Notes under the pieces: model-generated
The model's database searches: none
Told to the model about the DNA's origin: nothing
The model's input: the letters and a program-made list of their open reading frames with translations, nothing else
Assembly (NCBI RefSeq): GCF_041080865.1
Contig: NZ_CP160906.1
Location: 1,798,001 to 1,862,000, forward strand
Length of the DNA: 64,000 bases
Reading direction: 5' to 3'
Source of the DNA: Psychromonas sp. MME1
Lineage (GTDB): Bacteria; Pseudomonadota; Gammaproteobacteria; Enterobacterales; Psychromonadaceae
Position numbers and translations under genes: made by a program
Shown: positions 1 to 9,103 of the stretch, piece by piece
How positions within the stretch are numbered: the first letter of the stretch is position 1
Layout of the letters: every line of letters starts with the position of its first letter

Positions 1-816
1 ATTGGAATGTTAGTAGGCTCTCTTGAAGGTCCCTTTTATGGGCCTTTGATGCATAATGCAGAAGATACACTTCGAAAAAAAAATATGCATTTAATTGTAA
101 CGAGTGGGCAAGAATCCAAGGAAAAAGAGAAAGATTCGATTCGATTTCTTCAGTCTAAGCAAGTAGATGGTTTGATTATTCATTCAGATATGTTGTCTGA
201 TGATGAATTGATAAAAATAGCAAATGACACGCCTGCCACCGTCATTTTAAACCGTTATATACCTGAATTAGCCAGCCAATGTATCTGTATCGATAATGAA
301 CTTGGCGGTTATCTGGCGACTAAGCACCTACTTGAATCAGGACACAAAATCATTGCATGTATTACCGGTCAGCTTAGTAAAATTGATAGCCGTGATAGGT
401 TACAGGGCTATCGTAATGCTCTGACTGAGTATGGCGTTCAATACGACGCGAGCTTAATTGTCGAAGGACGTTTTGACCATGATGGGAATCATGAAAAGGT
501 CAGACGTTTATTAGATAGACGTAATGATATTACAGCTATTTTCTGTCAAAACGATAATATAGCACTGGCAGCCTATGATATATGTAGTGAAAGAGAGCTA
601 AAGGTGGGTAAAGATATCTCGATTGTTGGTTACGATAATGATACTTACAGCCAACATATACGGCCGAGACTCACCACGGTTCACTTTCCTGTTATAGAAA
701 TGGGTAGAGAGGCAGCCACTAGTGTACTTTCGCTGATCAGTAAATCAAACAATGCGTTACAGAACAAGTTGGAACCCGAACTTATATGTAGAAATTCAGT
801 AAAAATTATAAAATAA
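1..816 (+). CDS. LacI/GalR-family transcriptional regulator, 5' truncated by window edge
   Basis: The reading frame is open from base 1, so the gene begins before the window; the DNA-binding helix-turn-helix is not visible. What remains is the periplasmic-binding-protein-like effector domain of the LacI/GalR family. Typical segments are the start of the domain (GMLVGSLEGPFYGPL), the DGLIIHS strand, the DNELGGYLATKHLLESGH segment, DRLQGYRNAL, the FCQNDNIALAAYD stretch, ISIVGYDND and the late RLTTVHFPVIEMGREAA segment. Members usually bind a sugar or sugar phosphate and release an operator. It lies beside the sugar-transport operon that runs toward it on the other strand, so I infer it controls that operon, perhaps through the GAAAGCGCTTTC-type palindromes at 10847 and 5087. 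Family confidence is high; the ligand is unknown. Confidence 0.9.
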   Translation: MGMLVGSLEGPFYGPLMHNAEDTLRKKNMHLIVTSGQESKEKEKDSIRFLQSKQVDGLIIHSDMLSDDELIKIANDTPATVILNRYIPELASQCICIDNELGGYLATKHLLESGHKIIACITGQLSKIDSRDRLQGYRNALTEYGVQYDASLIVEGRFDHDGNHEKVRRLLDRRNDITAIFCQNDNIALAAYDICSERELKVGKDISIVGYDNDTYSQHIRPRLTTVHFPVIEMGREAATSVLSLISKSNNALQNKLEPELICRNSVKIIK

Positions 817-899
817 TTAAACTAACTTTTTAATCATAATCTCTTTTGCATTCTAAGTAATTATCAATAAAGAGGTAATGATATAACTCCTGTTTATAT

Positions 900-916
900 A
901 GCCAGCCAGACTGGCT
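900..916. other. Small hairpin downstream of the LacI-type gene
   Basis: AGCCAG and CTGGCT pair around the loop CCAGA. It is followed by TCCCTCCTGTTT, a poor U-tract, so terminator function for the LacI-type gene is only possible. The rest of the 817-1180 gap holds nothing else I recognise apart from the minus-strand terminator at 1049-1071. Confidence 0.3.
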
Positions 917-1048
917 TCCCTCCTGTTTAACTTTTCAGACCAACCCGCATCAGCTCTATCTTATTGGTTAAAGCTAATCCAATAGTTTAGCAAACTGTGC
1001 CAACAATATTAAGCACCATTCTATATCTACTTTGGGAAAATTGTGTGC

Positions 1049-1071
1049 AAAAAAGGCAGTAAAACTGCCTT
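1049..1071 (-). terminator. Intrinsic terminator of the sugar-uptake operon
   Basis: Read on the minus strand, AAGGCAGT and ACTGCCTT form an 8-bp stem around TTT and run straight into a row of T. It lies about 110 bases past the stop of the last operon gene (the cupin), so it is the natural end of the minus-strand transcript. Confidence 0.75.
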
Positions 1072-1180
1072 ATATACATGCTGCTTCAAGATGCAAAGTC
1101 AGTAAGAGCAAGCGTGGTGATATGTGAAGCATAAAATTGCTAATGATATACTTTGCTCTCCCTCATTTTTCCTCAACAAG

Positions 1181-1606
1181 CTATGACCAAAGTTCAGTCG
1201 TTATTGCTAGCAACTGATGACGGACAGTATCGTCAATCATTATCTTTGGAGAATTAGCATCATCGGTATCCTGATTCTCGACAATTAAGACTTTAGCATC
1301 AGCACTTAGTGTATGAGTATGGTAAATACCACGCTTAATGTTATAGACCTTGTTAATTTCCATATTCCAACTCGCGATCCCAGCAATGTTATTTTTTTCA
1401 TCTAGCTCTGCACAAAATAAAATACACTTACCAGATAACAATACAAACACTTCATCAGTTTCATTATGGCACTGAAAATTATCAATTTTATCTGCCTCTA
1501 ATTCATTGATATAATTGAGCATTGCAACTCGCCATGTCTGAAAATCAACGACGGGAGCATATCCCGTCGCATTAAATTCAGACACCTCTAATAGGTGACT
1601 GTTCAC
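1181..1606 (-). CDS. Small cupin-fold protein
   Basis: The 141-residue product looks like a single-domain cupin. The first cupin motif is represented by CHNETDEVFVLLSGKCILF (about residues 46-64) and the second by the IKRGIYHTHTLSADAKVLIVEN stretch (about residues 90-111), whose two histidines could bind a metal. Start is GTG at 1606: the sequence AGGAG lies six bases ahead and overlaps the end of the preceding phosphorylase-like gene, so the two are translationally coupled. As last gene of the operon it probably handles a sugar or senses one, but no reaction can be assigned. Cupins range from isomerases to storage proteins and regulators; the fold call is moderate and the function open. Confidence 0.6.
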   Translation of the reverse strand: MNSHLLEVSEFNATGYAPVVDFQTWRVAMLNYINELEADKIDNFQCHNETDEVFVLLSGKCILFCAELDEKNNIAGIASWNMEINKVYNIKRGIYHTHTLSADAKVLIVENQDTDDANSPKIMIDDTVRHQLLAITTELWS

Positions 1607-1614
1607 GCTGACTC

Positions 1615-4600
1615 CTAATGAGATGGCAATAGCATACTTGCAGGAATATAAACATGTACCAGCTCAATGCCACCTTGACGAGAAAATATTTGACGACTTA
1701 TCAATGTACTCAGTGCTAATGTATTTAGTTGCAGATCAGCACCACTTTCATTCGTCACGACCACTCTAGCAGCCCCTTCCTCTACAATTTCATAGACAAA
1801 AGGTACTTGGCAGTATGTGAATGCTAATTGTTTTTCCGTCAGCCCCAATATTTGTACTTTATTTTTGATATTAATGAACTCAAATTCATCGTTAGCAGAA
1901 AGGAATTCGGTTTGCTTAAGCAACGTAGGTTGGAAATAAATTTTACCATCCTCAACAAGCAAGCCTAATTCGCCGAAGCGTGTTAATATTTCCTCTTTAA
2001 CTTGCCCTGTCATGCCAGGTTGCTGTGCCCCTGCTTGCTTAGGTGTATGTGAGTAAGGATCAGTTGGAAAAGCACCATAGACAGCGGGTGTTTTATTAAA
2101 GCCAATACCAGCACGTACTTTATAGTAATATTCAGCCAGTTTTTGCGTTGCTTCAGATTTAGCATCTATTTTCCAAGCAGCGAAATAATTTTCCTGAACG
2201 GCAAGTAGTAACTTAGAAACCATGTGCCAATAGATTGAACCTAAACCTTCATAGCCAAACATCGTCCCAGAACGGCCTGTAAACGATTGATGATTAAATA
2301 CTTTTTCGTAAATAGTCAAAACATTCGCGATAACAGCGCTATCTGCATCTTGATAATCAGATGCAACTACTTTCAATGCTGCGGAAAGAACCCCTGCATT
2401 TTCAAAATTTGCATTGAAATGGTAAGCCCCTTTAGTATCTTTATCAATAATACGGCGGTCTCCCTTAGCTAGCATCTCTTTAAGAAGAGGATTAGCGTTG
2501 ACCAGTGCTGCATTGATACAATTTTTTTCGGTGAAATGAGCTAAATCACGGTCAGGATAGAGCATGAAGGTGTTCTGATCTTCACGGAACATGTCACTCG
2601 CATACAAATTATCTAGCAAAGCAACCACTTGCTGTGGCGATAAGACACCCGCTGACAATACAGCTACTTGACCTTCAAGCATCGGATATAATAGATCTAC
2701 ATTTACGTTATTTTGCGTATAATCAATAATGTTATAGGCATTATATAGTCCATCTTTACGCAGATTAGCGGTAATACTTTCATCTAGCACCTGTAGAGAC
2801 ACTTCAAGCATAGCGAGTAAAGATTCACTTGTAACGTTGACCTTTCCTGAGAAACCTTTTGCATAAACATTTGCACGATAATCGGCCGCAGCCCCCGACA
2901 GTTGACGCAACACTTTACTACGTGCTTCACTGCTTACCGTACCTTGATTGATAATCGCATTCGCTTCTTGCAAAATTTGTGCTGTTGCACGAACCCATTC
3001 AGCCAACTCTGAAGAAAGTTCAACACTGCCTGAATTATCTTCTAGTAACGATTGCAAAAATGCAACATAACGGCGCATGTAGTACAGCGTCACCATTGAA
3101 AGACCCGTACCAACAATCGCATTGTTTGCATCATTCCACTCAGGTCTTTGTGTATTTAACCAAATACCACCTTCAACCACCAAATTACCCAATTTAGCCA
3201 GTAACGGTACAAGTAGTTTTTCAGTTAAATTAACCATATAAACACTATTATCAGCGTTTAATAAGAGCCTGCCATCACTTCCAAATTGGCTAACACGTTT
3301 TTCAATAACAACTTGTTTATCATGGTTAAAGATAACGGTATTTTTAGGATCGGCAAATAGTTTATCAACGCCTTCAATTTCATAGGGAACATTTGCATAA
3401 CTAAATATTGCAACATTTAATAGATTTTTTAACTCTTCAGGTTGATATTTGTTAGATAATTCTAAAAATTTCAATAGATAAATAATCTGATGATCACCCC
3501 AATAACCGATATTACTCCATGGATCATCCGATTCTAACAGCTCCCAATCGATGCCTGCTTTAGTAATACGGTAAGGGTTATAGCCGTCTATCGTTGAAGC
3601 ATTAACAAACTTAGAAATAAATGATTTGATAAAATTCGGATAACTTAGACCTAATGCTTCCCAGTTTTGGAAAATATCACGCCAGTTGCCCTGATAAGAG
3701 AGTAGGCGATCACCATTTTCATCTTTTAGCTTAATTTCAAAATGATTCCAAGGACGGCTAGGATCACCATGACGGCGGCCAAATGTCAACGGCAGATATT
3801 CATAGCAAAGGCGAACTAGTTGCGTATCATTTTGTTCCGTCACTAATGCAATTAATTTCTGATAATCAATGCGCTCCGGAAGTGTCTCGAAAAATGCGCG
3901 ATGTTTTTCAGCAACAACTTGGTTTGAACGGAATAATGTCTTTTTAAAATCTTCTTTTTCTACCCAATATTGGTCAACAACAACACCGCCACGCATATTG
4001 TTAAATAACACATTGGCATAGTGATGTACGGTAGTCGATTCCTCTGCCGTTTTTTGGTAAGCATCGCTACCTGCCATTAGCATTAAAAGTTCACGATGAT
4101 TAGCATCAATCGATTTATCAATATTCGACGTAACAGCATCCCCTGCCTGTAAAGCACTCTGTAAAGCGGCAATATCACTGTGTGTTTTGTCGATATCAGC
4201 GATGATCTGCCAGCTATTTTCCTGCCCAGCAGCAAGCTGACAACATTTATGGATAAAGTAAGCACCTCTTAAACCACGGCGCAGTGTTTCATTAACGATT
4301 TTTTCACCACGACGAAATGCACCAAGCTGCTCACTTGATAATAGAATTGACTGGCACTCATCAACAACACTAAATACCGTTGTCGCACGTAACGATTCTG
4401 CTGGCTCTGCACGGTCACTTAATTTGGCATATAAGCTGTATGTTGCTAACGTTGACTCAGGTAATAACTCATTCCATTTATAAGCATCTAATAACGCACT
4501 ACTGCTCTGCATAAGTGAAAGCGGAGCATTAGGTGGTAAAATATTTTGAATACCATCGACAATTTCAAATTCAACAGCTTGCTGTGAATGGTTAATCACA

Positions 4601-5070
4601 GTTGAGGTGCGTACAAAACCATATTGTTCACTGGTCGCCCATTGATATTTGAACGTTAGCCCTAGCTCCTCGTTTATTTCTTCAAAAATAATCTTATCAC
4701 CAGCCACATTTTTATAGAGGTTTCGTTGAACCTGATACAAACTATTATGTTGAAGATTAAACGGTTCCCATTGCTTACAACCATTTTCGGTTTGAACTCT
4801 TACAATGCTTTTACTACCCGTGTTTTCTGCACTTTCGTGAATATAATCGACCGATTTATATGGAAATAAAGCATTTTCTGGGCGAATTCTACCTGCAGAT
4901 AAGCAACCTGTGGATGAAATAAATAACCAGTGGTCACTAGCTGATACAACGCTGATAAAAAAAGGTTTCATCTGATCTGCATTGGTAATTCGATAGTATT
5001 TATCGTCATCAATTGAAACAAACTGTCCTGTTATCTCTACTGATGAATTATTTAAATTATTGTTTGTCAT
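1615..5070 (-). CDS. Very large (alpha/alpha)6-barrel glycoside phosphorylase-like protein (GH94/GH149/GH161-type candidate)
   Basis: About 1150 residues, cytoplasmic (no signal peptide). The central part contains QGNWRDIFQNWEALGLSYP (around residue 460), which resembles the RD-x2-QD/N stretch carrying the catalytic acid in GH94-type phosphorylases, then WSNIGYWGDHQIIYLL and RPEWNDANNAIVGTGLSMV, typical of six-hairpin barrels. The large size fits the beta-1,3-oligoglucan phosphorylase families (GH149, GH161) related to GH94 better than ordinary cellobiose phosphorylase. These split beta-glucan oligosaccharides with phosphate to give glucose 1-phosphate. That subfamily call is inference from memory of motifs; a hydrolase remains possible. 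The start chosen is ATG 5070 with GGGA seven bases ahead; an upstream in-frame TTG at 5085 is less likely. Neighbours are an Opp-type sugar importer and a GH1 beta-glucosidase, which fits cytoplasmic oligosaccharide breakdown. Confidence 0.6.
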   Translation of the reverse strand: MTNNNLNNSSVEITGQFVSIDDDKYYRITNADQMKPFFISVVSASDHWLFISSTGCLSAGRIRPENALFPYKSVDYIHESAENTGSKSIVRVQTENGCKQWEPFNLQHNSLYQVQRNLYKNVAGDKIIFEEINEELGLTFKYQWATSEQYGFVRTSTVINHSQQAVEFEIVDGIQNILPPNAPLSLMQSSSALLDAYKWNELLPESTLATYSLYAKLSDRAEPAESLRATTVFSVVDECQSILLSSEQLGAFRRGEKIVNETLRRGLRGAYFIHKCCQLAAGQENSWQIIADIDKTHSDIAALQSALQAGDAVTSNIDKSIDANHRELLMLMAGSDAYQKTAEESTTVHHYANVLFNNMRGGVVVDQYWVEKEDFKKTLFRSNQVVAEKHRAFFETLPERIDYQKLIALVTEQNDTQLVRLCYEYLPLTFGRRHGDPSRPWNHFEIKLKDENGDRLLSYQGNWRDIFQNWEALGLSYPNFIKSFISKFVNASTIDGYNPYRITKAGIDWELLESDDPWSNIGYWGDHQIIYLLKFLELSNKYQPEELKNLLNVAIFSYANVPYEIEGVDKLFADPKNTVIFNHDKQVVIEKRVSQFGSDGRLLLNADNSVYMVNLTEKLLVPLLAKLGNLVVEGGIWLNTQRPEWNDANNAIVGTGLSMVTLYYMRRYVAFLQSLLEDNSGSVELSSELAEWVRATAQILQEANAIINQGTVSSEARSKVLRQLSGAAADYRANVYAKGFSGKVNVTSESLLAMLEVSLQVLDESITANLRKDGLYNAYNIIDYTQNNVNVDLLYPMLEGQVAVLSAGVLSPQQVVALLDNLYASDMFREDQNTFMLYPDRDLAHFTEKNCINAALVNANPLLKEMLAKGDRRIIDKDTKGAYHFNANFENAGVLSAALKVVASDYQDADSAVIANVLTIYEKVFNHQSFTGRSGTMFGYEGLGSIYWHMVSKLLLAVQENYFAAWKIDAKSEATQKLAEYYYKVRAGIGFNKTPAVYGAFPTDPYSHTPKQAGAQQPGMTGQVKEEILTRFGELGLLVEDGKIYFQPTLLKQTEFLSANDEFEFINIKNKVQILGLTEKQLAFTYCQVPFVYEIVEEGAARVVVTNESGADLQLNTLALSTLISRQIFSRQGGIELVHVYIPASMLLPSH

Positions 5071-5086
5071 GGCAATCCCAACCAAA

Positions 5087-5114
5087 AGTAAGCGCTTCCT
5101 AAAAAGCGCTAATT
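5087..5114. promoter_or_regulatory. Pair of operator-like palindromes before the phosphorylase-like gene
   Basis: AGTAAGCGCTTCCT (5087-5100) matches the perfect palindrome at 10847 in 12 of 14 bases; AAAAAGCGCTAATT (5101-5114) matches in 10. The two half-sites AGCGCTT (5091-5097) and AAGCGCT (5104-5110) also face each other as a 7-bp inverted repeat that could form a hairpin in RNA. It lies between the last ATPase gene and the phosphorylase-like gene. It may be an internal LacI-family operator/promoter or an attenuator; no experiment supports either. Confidence 0.4.
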
Positions 5115-5135
5115 AAAAAAGAATATTAAAAAATA

Positions 5136-6122
5136 TTAAATGTTATGACAGCGGATAAAATGATCGTCTGCTATTTGCGTTACTGCAGGGAAACTATCAT
5201 TACAACGGTCTAATGCTCGTGGGCAGCGTGCTGAAAATGGGCAGCCTTTAGTATCGGGCTTCCACATTGGTATTTCACCTTTTTTAGCGCCCAACTCACG
5301 GCGTCCGCTTTTCCCCGCCTCGGGCACTGCGGAAAGCAGTAATTGCGTGTAGGGGTGCTGTGGTGTTTGTGTCACCTTATCACTGCTGCCCCATTCAACC
5401 ATATGCCCAACATACATAACCGCTGTTTTTTCAGCAAAATATCTCGCTGTAGCAATATCATGGGTAATGTACATAAAAGAGATACCATGCTTATCTTTTA
5501 GGTCCGCCATCAAATTCAAAATGCCCAGACGTACAGAAACATCAAGCATCGAGATAGGTTCATCGGCTAAAATTACTTCTGGATCAACGGCCAATGCTCT
5601 GGCAATAGCAACACGTTGTCTTTGGCCACCACTTAATTCATGTGGATATTTTTCAGCGGTTTCAACGGCCGGATATAAGCCAACTAATTCCAACAGTTCA
5701 TAAACCAATTTCTCAACTGTTTTTTTATCGCCGCGCTTGTGGATAAGCAACGGGCGTGCAATATGATGAAAAATAGAATGCACCGGATTAAGTGAACCAA
5801 ATGGGTCTTGGAAAATCATCTGCACTTGACGGGCATACTCCAAAGTACCATGTTGATCTACATACTCCTTTAAAGGTTGCCCTTTAAAGAAAATATCACC
5901 CGCTGTTTTCTCATAAATACGCGATAACACACGAGCACCGGTACTTTTGCCTGAGCCTGATTCACCCACTATCGCTAAGGCTTCGCCTTTACGTAAATCA
6001 AATGAGACATCATTCACTGCGCGCATATAATTTTTTTTACTGCTAGATTGACCAATTGGAAAATCTTTAATCAAATTTTTAACCGAAAGTACAACTTCAG
6101 CTTTATTTGTTGTATCCATCAT
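5136..6122 (-). CDS. Oligopeptide/oligosaccharide ABC transporter ATP-binding protein (OppF/DppF type)
   Basis: One of two ATPases that power the Opp-type importer encoded upstream. About 328 residues with Walker A GESGSGKST (about 53-61), signature LSGGQRQRVAIARAL, Walker B VILADEP and the H-loop FMYITHDIATA. The C-terminal tail has the cysteine cluster CPFSARCPRALDRC usual for the OppD/F group. ATG-ATG codons at 6122 and 6119 follow AAGGA, which overlaps the stop codon of the previous ATPase gene; the longer frame that begins at 6164 would overlap that gene by 35 bases and is not favoured. Opp-type importers move peptides, nickel, or beta-linked oligosaccharides; the glucosidase and phosphorylase-like neighbours argue for sugars. 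Confidence 0.92.
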   Translation of the reverse strand: MMDTTNKAEVVLSVKNLIKDFPIGQSSSKKNYMRAVNDVSFDLRKGEALAIVGESGSGKSTGARVLSRIYEKTAGDIFFKGQPLKEYVDQHGTLEYARQVQMIFQDPFGSLNPVHSIFHHIARPLLIHKRGDKKTVEKLVYELLELVGLYPAVETAEKYPHELSGGQRQRVAIARALAVDPEVILADEPISMLDVSVRLGILNLMADLKDKHGISFMYITHDIATARYFAEKTAVMYVGHMVEWGSSDKVTQTPQHPYTQLLLSAVPEAGKSGRRELGAKKGEIPMWKPDTKGCPFSARCPRALDRCNDSFPAVTQIADDHFIRCHNI

Positions 6123-6129
6123 TGATTCC

Positions 6130-7086
6130 TTATAATTTATGACATGCGGCTTTGTAGTTGTCATGTAGCTCAGTCAGTATTGGATCATCTTTTTTACAGA
6201 TTTCCATACATTCTGTGCAACGATCCTGGAAATTACAGCCTGTTGGTAAACGTAACAAATTAACGGGATCACCAGGAATACCATAAAGACGCTCTTTAGG
6301 TCCATGAATCGTCGGGAAAGATGCAATCAACCCTTTTGTGTAAGGATGCGATGGCTTGCTAAATACGGTTTTGGCATCACCGATCTCAATTAAGTTCCCC
6401 GCATACATCACACCAATGCGATCAGCAATTTCCCCCATTAAACTCAAATCATGACTGATGAACAAAATTGAGAATCCGAATCTTTCTTTTAAATCATATA
6501 ACTCATTTAAGATTTCACGTTCCACTACCACATCAAGTGCCGTTGTCGGCTCATCCATGATAATGAGCTTAGGTTCAAGCGCTAACGCGACGGCAATAAC
6601 GACACGTTGTCTCATACCACCACTCAGTTGATGAGGAAAACTCTTCATACGGTCGCCATGAATACCAACAATGCCTAGTAACTCTTTTGACTTTGCTACC
6701 GCTTCTTTGTAGGTGACCGGTTTATGCGCTAAAATTACATCCGTTAACTGCTCACCAATCGTAATTACCGGATTTAAAGAGTTCATCGCACTTTGAAATA
6801 CAATTGAAACATCATTCCAACGAAAATCGCGTAATTCCTTATCAGACATTTTTAGAATATCACGACCATCGTAAATAATTTCACCTTCAGAAATTAGTGC
6901 AGGTGACTTATGCAGACGTGTTATCGCAAATGCCATCGTACTTTTACCGCAACCAGACTCCCCTGCTATGCCAACGGTTTCACCGGGAGCAATTGTTAAA
7001 CTAACATTGTTAACCGCTCTTGCCACACCATTTGGAGAAACATAATCGACACATAGGTTTTTTATTTCTAAGAGTGGTTTTTTCAT
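6130..7086 (-). CDS. Oligopeptide/oligosaccharide ABC transporter ATP-binding protein (OppD/DppD type)
   Basis: Partner ATPase of the importer; 318 residues. Walker A GESGCGKST lies near residue 40, the signature LSGGMRQRVVIAVAL near 155 and Walker B LIIMDEPTTALD near 175, followed by the C-terminal oligopeptide-ABC extension with GCNFQDRCTECMEIC. The MRQR form of the signature is typical of the D subunit, and the neighbouring QRQR protein is the F subunit, so the pair forms a heterodimer. The ATG overlaps the stop of the upstream permease gene by four bases (ATGA), showing translational coupling within the operon. Confidence 0.92.
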   Translation of the reverse strand: MKKPLLEIKNLCVDYVSPNGVARAVNNVSLTIAPGETVGIAGESGCGKSTMAFAITRLHKSPALISEGEIIYDGRDILKMSDKELRDFRWNDVSIVFQSAMNSLNPVITIGEQLTDVILAHKPVTYKEAVAKSKELLGIVGIHGDRMKSFPHQLSGGMRQRVVIAVALALEPKLIIMDEPTTALDVVVEREILNELYDLKERFGFSILFISHDLSLMGEIADRIGVMYAGNLIEIGDAKTVFSKPSHPYTKGLIASFPTIHGPKERLYGIPGDPVNLLRLPTGCNFQDRCTECMEICKKDDPILTELHDNYKAACHKL

Positions 7087-8063
7087 ACTAGACCTCGACG
7101 TTTCTCTGTTTCATTTTTCATTTTTTTCCACAACTTAAGATGTGGGCCAGTTTTAAGTTTAGGGTTACTAACCTGATCAATCGACATATTGATTAGTGCT
7201 AATGCACCACCTGTTAATGCTAATGCCATTGCGGGTACAAGCATTTCCCACCATGCTCCAGTATATAAAGAAGATGATACCTGAGCCCAATATAACATTG
7301 ACCCCCAACTAACCTCTGTTGCATCACCTAGCCCAAGAATACCTAGTCCAGCTTCTGCACCCATTGCATAAATAACTGTTCCAAGGAAACCACCGAACAC
7401 AATAGAAATAAGATTAGGTAAAATTTCTACCAAAATAATGCGTATTTTAGACTCCCCCATTACCTCAGCTGAGATAATAAATTCTTTATTTCTAATTGCC
7501 ATTGTCTGCGAGCGAATGACTCGCGCACCCCATGGCCAGGAAGTAACACCAAGCAACACAGTGATCACGGTCGATCCAACTTGCCCTAAGAAGGCTGCTA
7601 ATACTATCAAGAGAGGAAGCTGCGGAAAAACCAGAAATACATTGGTAATAAAGTTCATCCACTCATCAATTTTTCCTCCCATATAACCAGATGTAACTCC
7701 AACGCCAATGGCAATAGTCATCGCAATAATTCCGGCAAAAAATGCCACCGTTAGCGATTTTCTTGCACCATGCAGCACCTGACTAAAGACATCTCGCCCA
7801 TTTCGTGTTGAACCTAGTACATGCTCGGCATTTGGTGCTTCATGGGATCGAGCTACACGTTTCTCTGGATTATGGGTAGATAATACCGGTGCAAATAATG
7901 CCCCGAGTAAAATCACCGTAATTAATGACACACCAATAATTGCGGGAGGATTGCCATGAAAAAAATCTTTAGCTTTCTTCCATGCTACACGACACTTCTG
8001 TTTAAACACGCTTTGATGATTTGGGATGGATACATTCGCATCAGATGTATTTGAATTGTTCAT
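7083..8063 (-). CDS. ABC transporter inner-membrane permease (OppC/DppC type)
   Basis: 326 residues. An N-terminal cytoplasmic stretch of about 38 residues and a first membrane helix (AIIGVSLITVILLGALFAPVL) precede the typical OppC segment with HVLGSTRNGRDVFSQVLHGARKSL. Further helices follow, as does the EAA-loop equivalent AEVMGESKIRIILVEILPNL that contacts the ATPases. It pairs with the OppB-type permease encoded just upstream (12-base gap) to form the transmembrane channel. It ends with a basic tail and overlaps the OppD-type gene by four bases. Confidence 0.92.
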   Translation of the reverse strand: MNNSNTSDANVSIPNHQSVFKQKCRVAWKKAKDFFHGNPPAIIGVSLITVILLGALFAPVLSTHNPEKRVARSHEAPNAEHVLGSTRNGRDVFSQVLHGARKSLTVAFFAGIIAMTIAIGVGVTSGYMGGKIDEWMNFITNVFLVFPQLPLLIVLAAFLGQVGSTVITVLLGVTSWPWGARVIRSQTMAIRNKEFIISAEVMGESKIRIILVEILPNLISIVFGGFLGTVIYAMGAEAGLGILGLGDATEVSWGSMLYWAQVSSSLYTGAWWEMLVPAMALALTGGALALINMSIDQVSNPKLKTGPHLKLWKKMKNETEKRRGLV

Positions 8064-8075
8064 CTCTTCTATACC

Positions 8076-9050
8076 TTATTTAGAAATTCGTGGATCAAGC
8101 CATACATAAAGCAGATCCGCTATGAAATTGGCTGTTAGAACAGCAGAAACAAGAATCAACAGGATGGCCTGAATAAGCGGGTAATCTCGAGCCATGATGC
8201 CTTTTAACAAAATATTTCCAAGGCCTTGGTAGTTGAACACTACCTCAGTCATAATTGAGCCTGCGAAGGAAAATCCAATCGCCATCGCGATAGCTGTTGC
8301 AACGGGTAATATTGCATTACGACCTGCATAGCGATACATCACACGAAAACTGCTTAATCCTTTTGCCTCGGCCATGGTGACATAATCTTCGCCAAGTACA
8401 TTGATCATCGCGTTACGCATATTAAATACCCAGGTGGCAATCCCCACGACGATCATGGATCCCATTGGTAATACGGCATGTTTGGCAACACTGCTAATAA
8501 ATTCCCAAGTAAAGCCAGGATCGATAGCTGGATCGTAGGTATAGGCGAGGGGCAACAGCTCAAGTTGTAATCCAAAAAAGTAAAACAGTAATAACGCCGT
8601 TACGATATATGGGAAGTTACTAATGAAAGCTAAAAATGGTGGCACAAATTGTCCGAAAAATCCTTCACGACGATATGACGCATAAGTGCCTATTGTGACA
8701 CCAAGAATTAAAGCGACAATTAATGAGCCTAATGCTAAAAACATGGTCCAAGGCAGCGACATGCCGACAACTTTGGTTACATCAACAGGAAACATCAATA
8801 CTGAAGGCCCAAGGTCCAGAGTGAACACACTTTGCATGTATGAGATGTACTGATCAAAAAGAGAACCATCCATAAAACCATACATTTCTCTAACGGCTTC
8901 CATTTGAGCTGGATCCATTTTACCTTGCGCAGCTGCAAACATTGCGTCAATAGGATCACCAGGCATCATTCTTGGTAGCATAAAGTTAAAAGAAATTGCT
9001 AACAGGAAGGCTGTGAAATAAAAACTAAGTCGGCGTAATATAAAACTCAT
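8076..9050 (-). CDS. ABC transporter inner-membrane permease (OppB/DppB type)
   Basis: 324 residues with six predicted helices: an N-terminal one (FYFTAFLLAISFNFMLPRMMPGDPID, with the conserved PGDP), then a periplasmic stretch and five more helices. The EAA-like cytoplasmic loop is DYVTMAEAKGLSSFRVMYRYAGRNAILP. The start used is ATG 9050, with GGAA six bases ahead; the frame can be extended to a TTG at 9062, but that would place the ribosome site inside the coding region. It follows the binding-protein gene after a strong hairpin, so its expression is probably lower than that of the binding protein. Confidence 0.92.
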   Translation of the reverse strand: MSFILRRLSFYFTAFLLAISFNFMLPRMMPGDPIDAMFAAAQGKMDPAQMEAVREMYGFMDGSLFDQYISYMQSVFTLDLGPSVLMFPVDVTKVVGMSLPWTMFLALGSLIVALILGVTIGTYASYRREGFFGQFVPPFLAFISNFPYIVTALLLFYFFGLQLELLPLAYTYDPAIDPGFTWEFISSVAKHAVLPMGSMIVVGIATWVFNMRNAMINVLGEDYVTMAEAKGLSSFRVMYRYAGRNAILPVATAIAMAIGFSFAGSIMTEVVFNYQGLGNILLKGIMARDYPLIQAILLILVSAVLTANFIADLLYVWLDPRISK

Positions 9051-9067
9051 AATTTGTTCCAATAATT

Positions 9068-9090
9068 AAAGAGCCACAAAGTGGCTCTTT
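9068..9090. terminator. Hairpin between binding-protein and permease genes, probable partial terminator
   Basis: AAAGAGCCAC and GTGGCTCTTT form a perfect 10-bp stem around AAA. On the minus strand the stem is followed by AATTATT, a weak tail, so read-through is expected. Such hairpins between a binding-protein gene and its permeases usually stabilise or attenuate the message so that more binding protein is made. Confidence 0.65.
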
Positions 9091-9103
9091 TGTTACATCT
9101 AAG

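Noticed and set aside
900-916. Possible strong terminator of the LacI-type gene
   Set aside because: Stem of six base pairs and no T-run; kept only as a weak hairpin.
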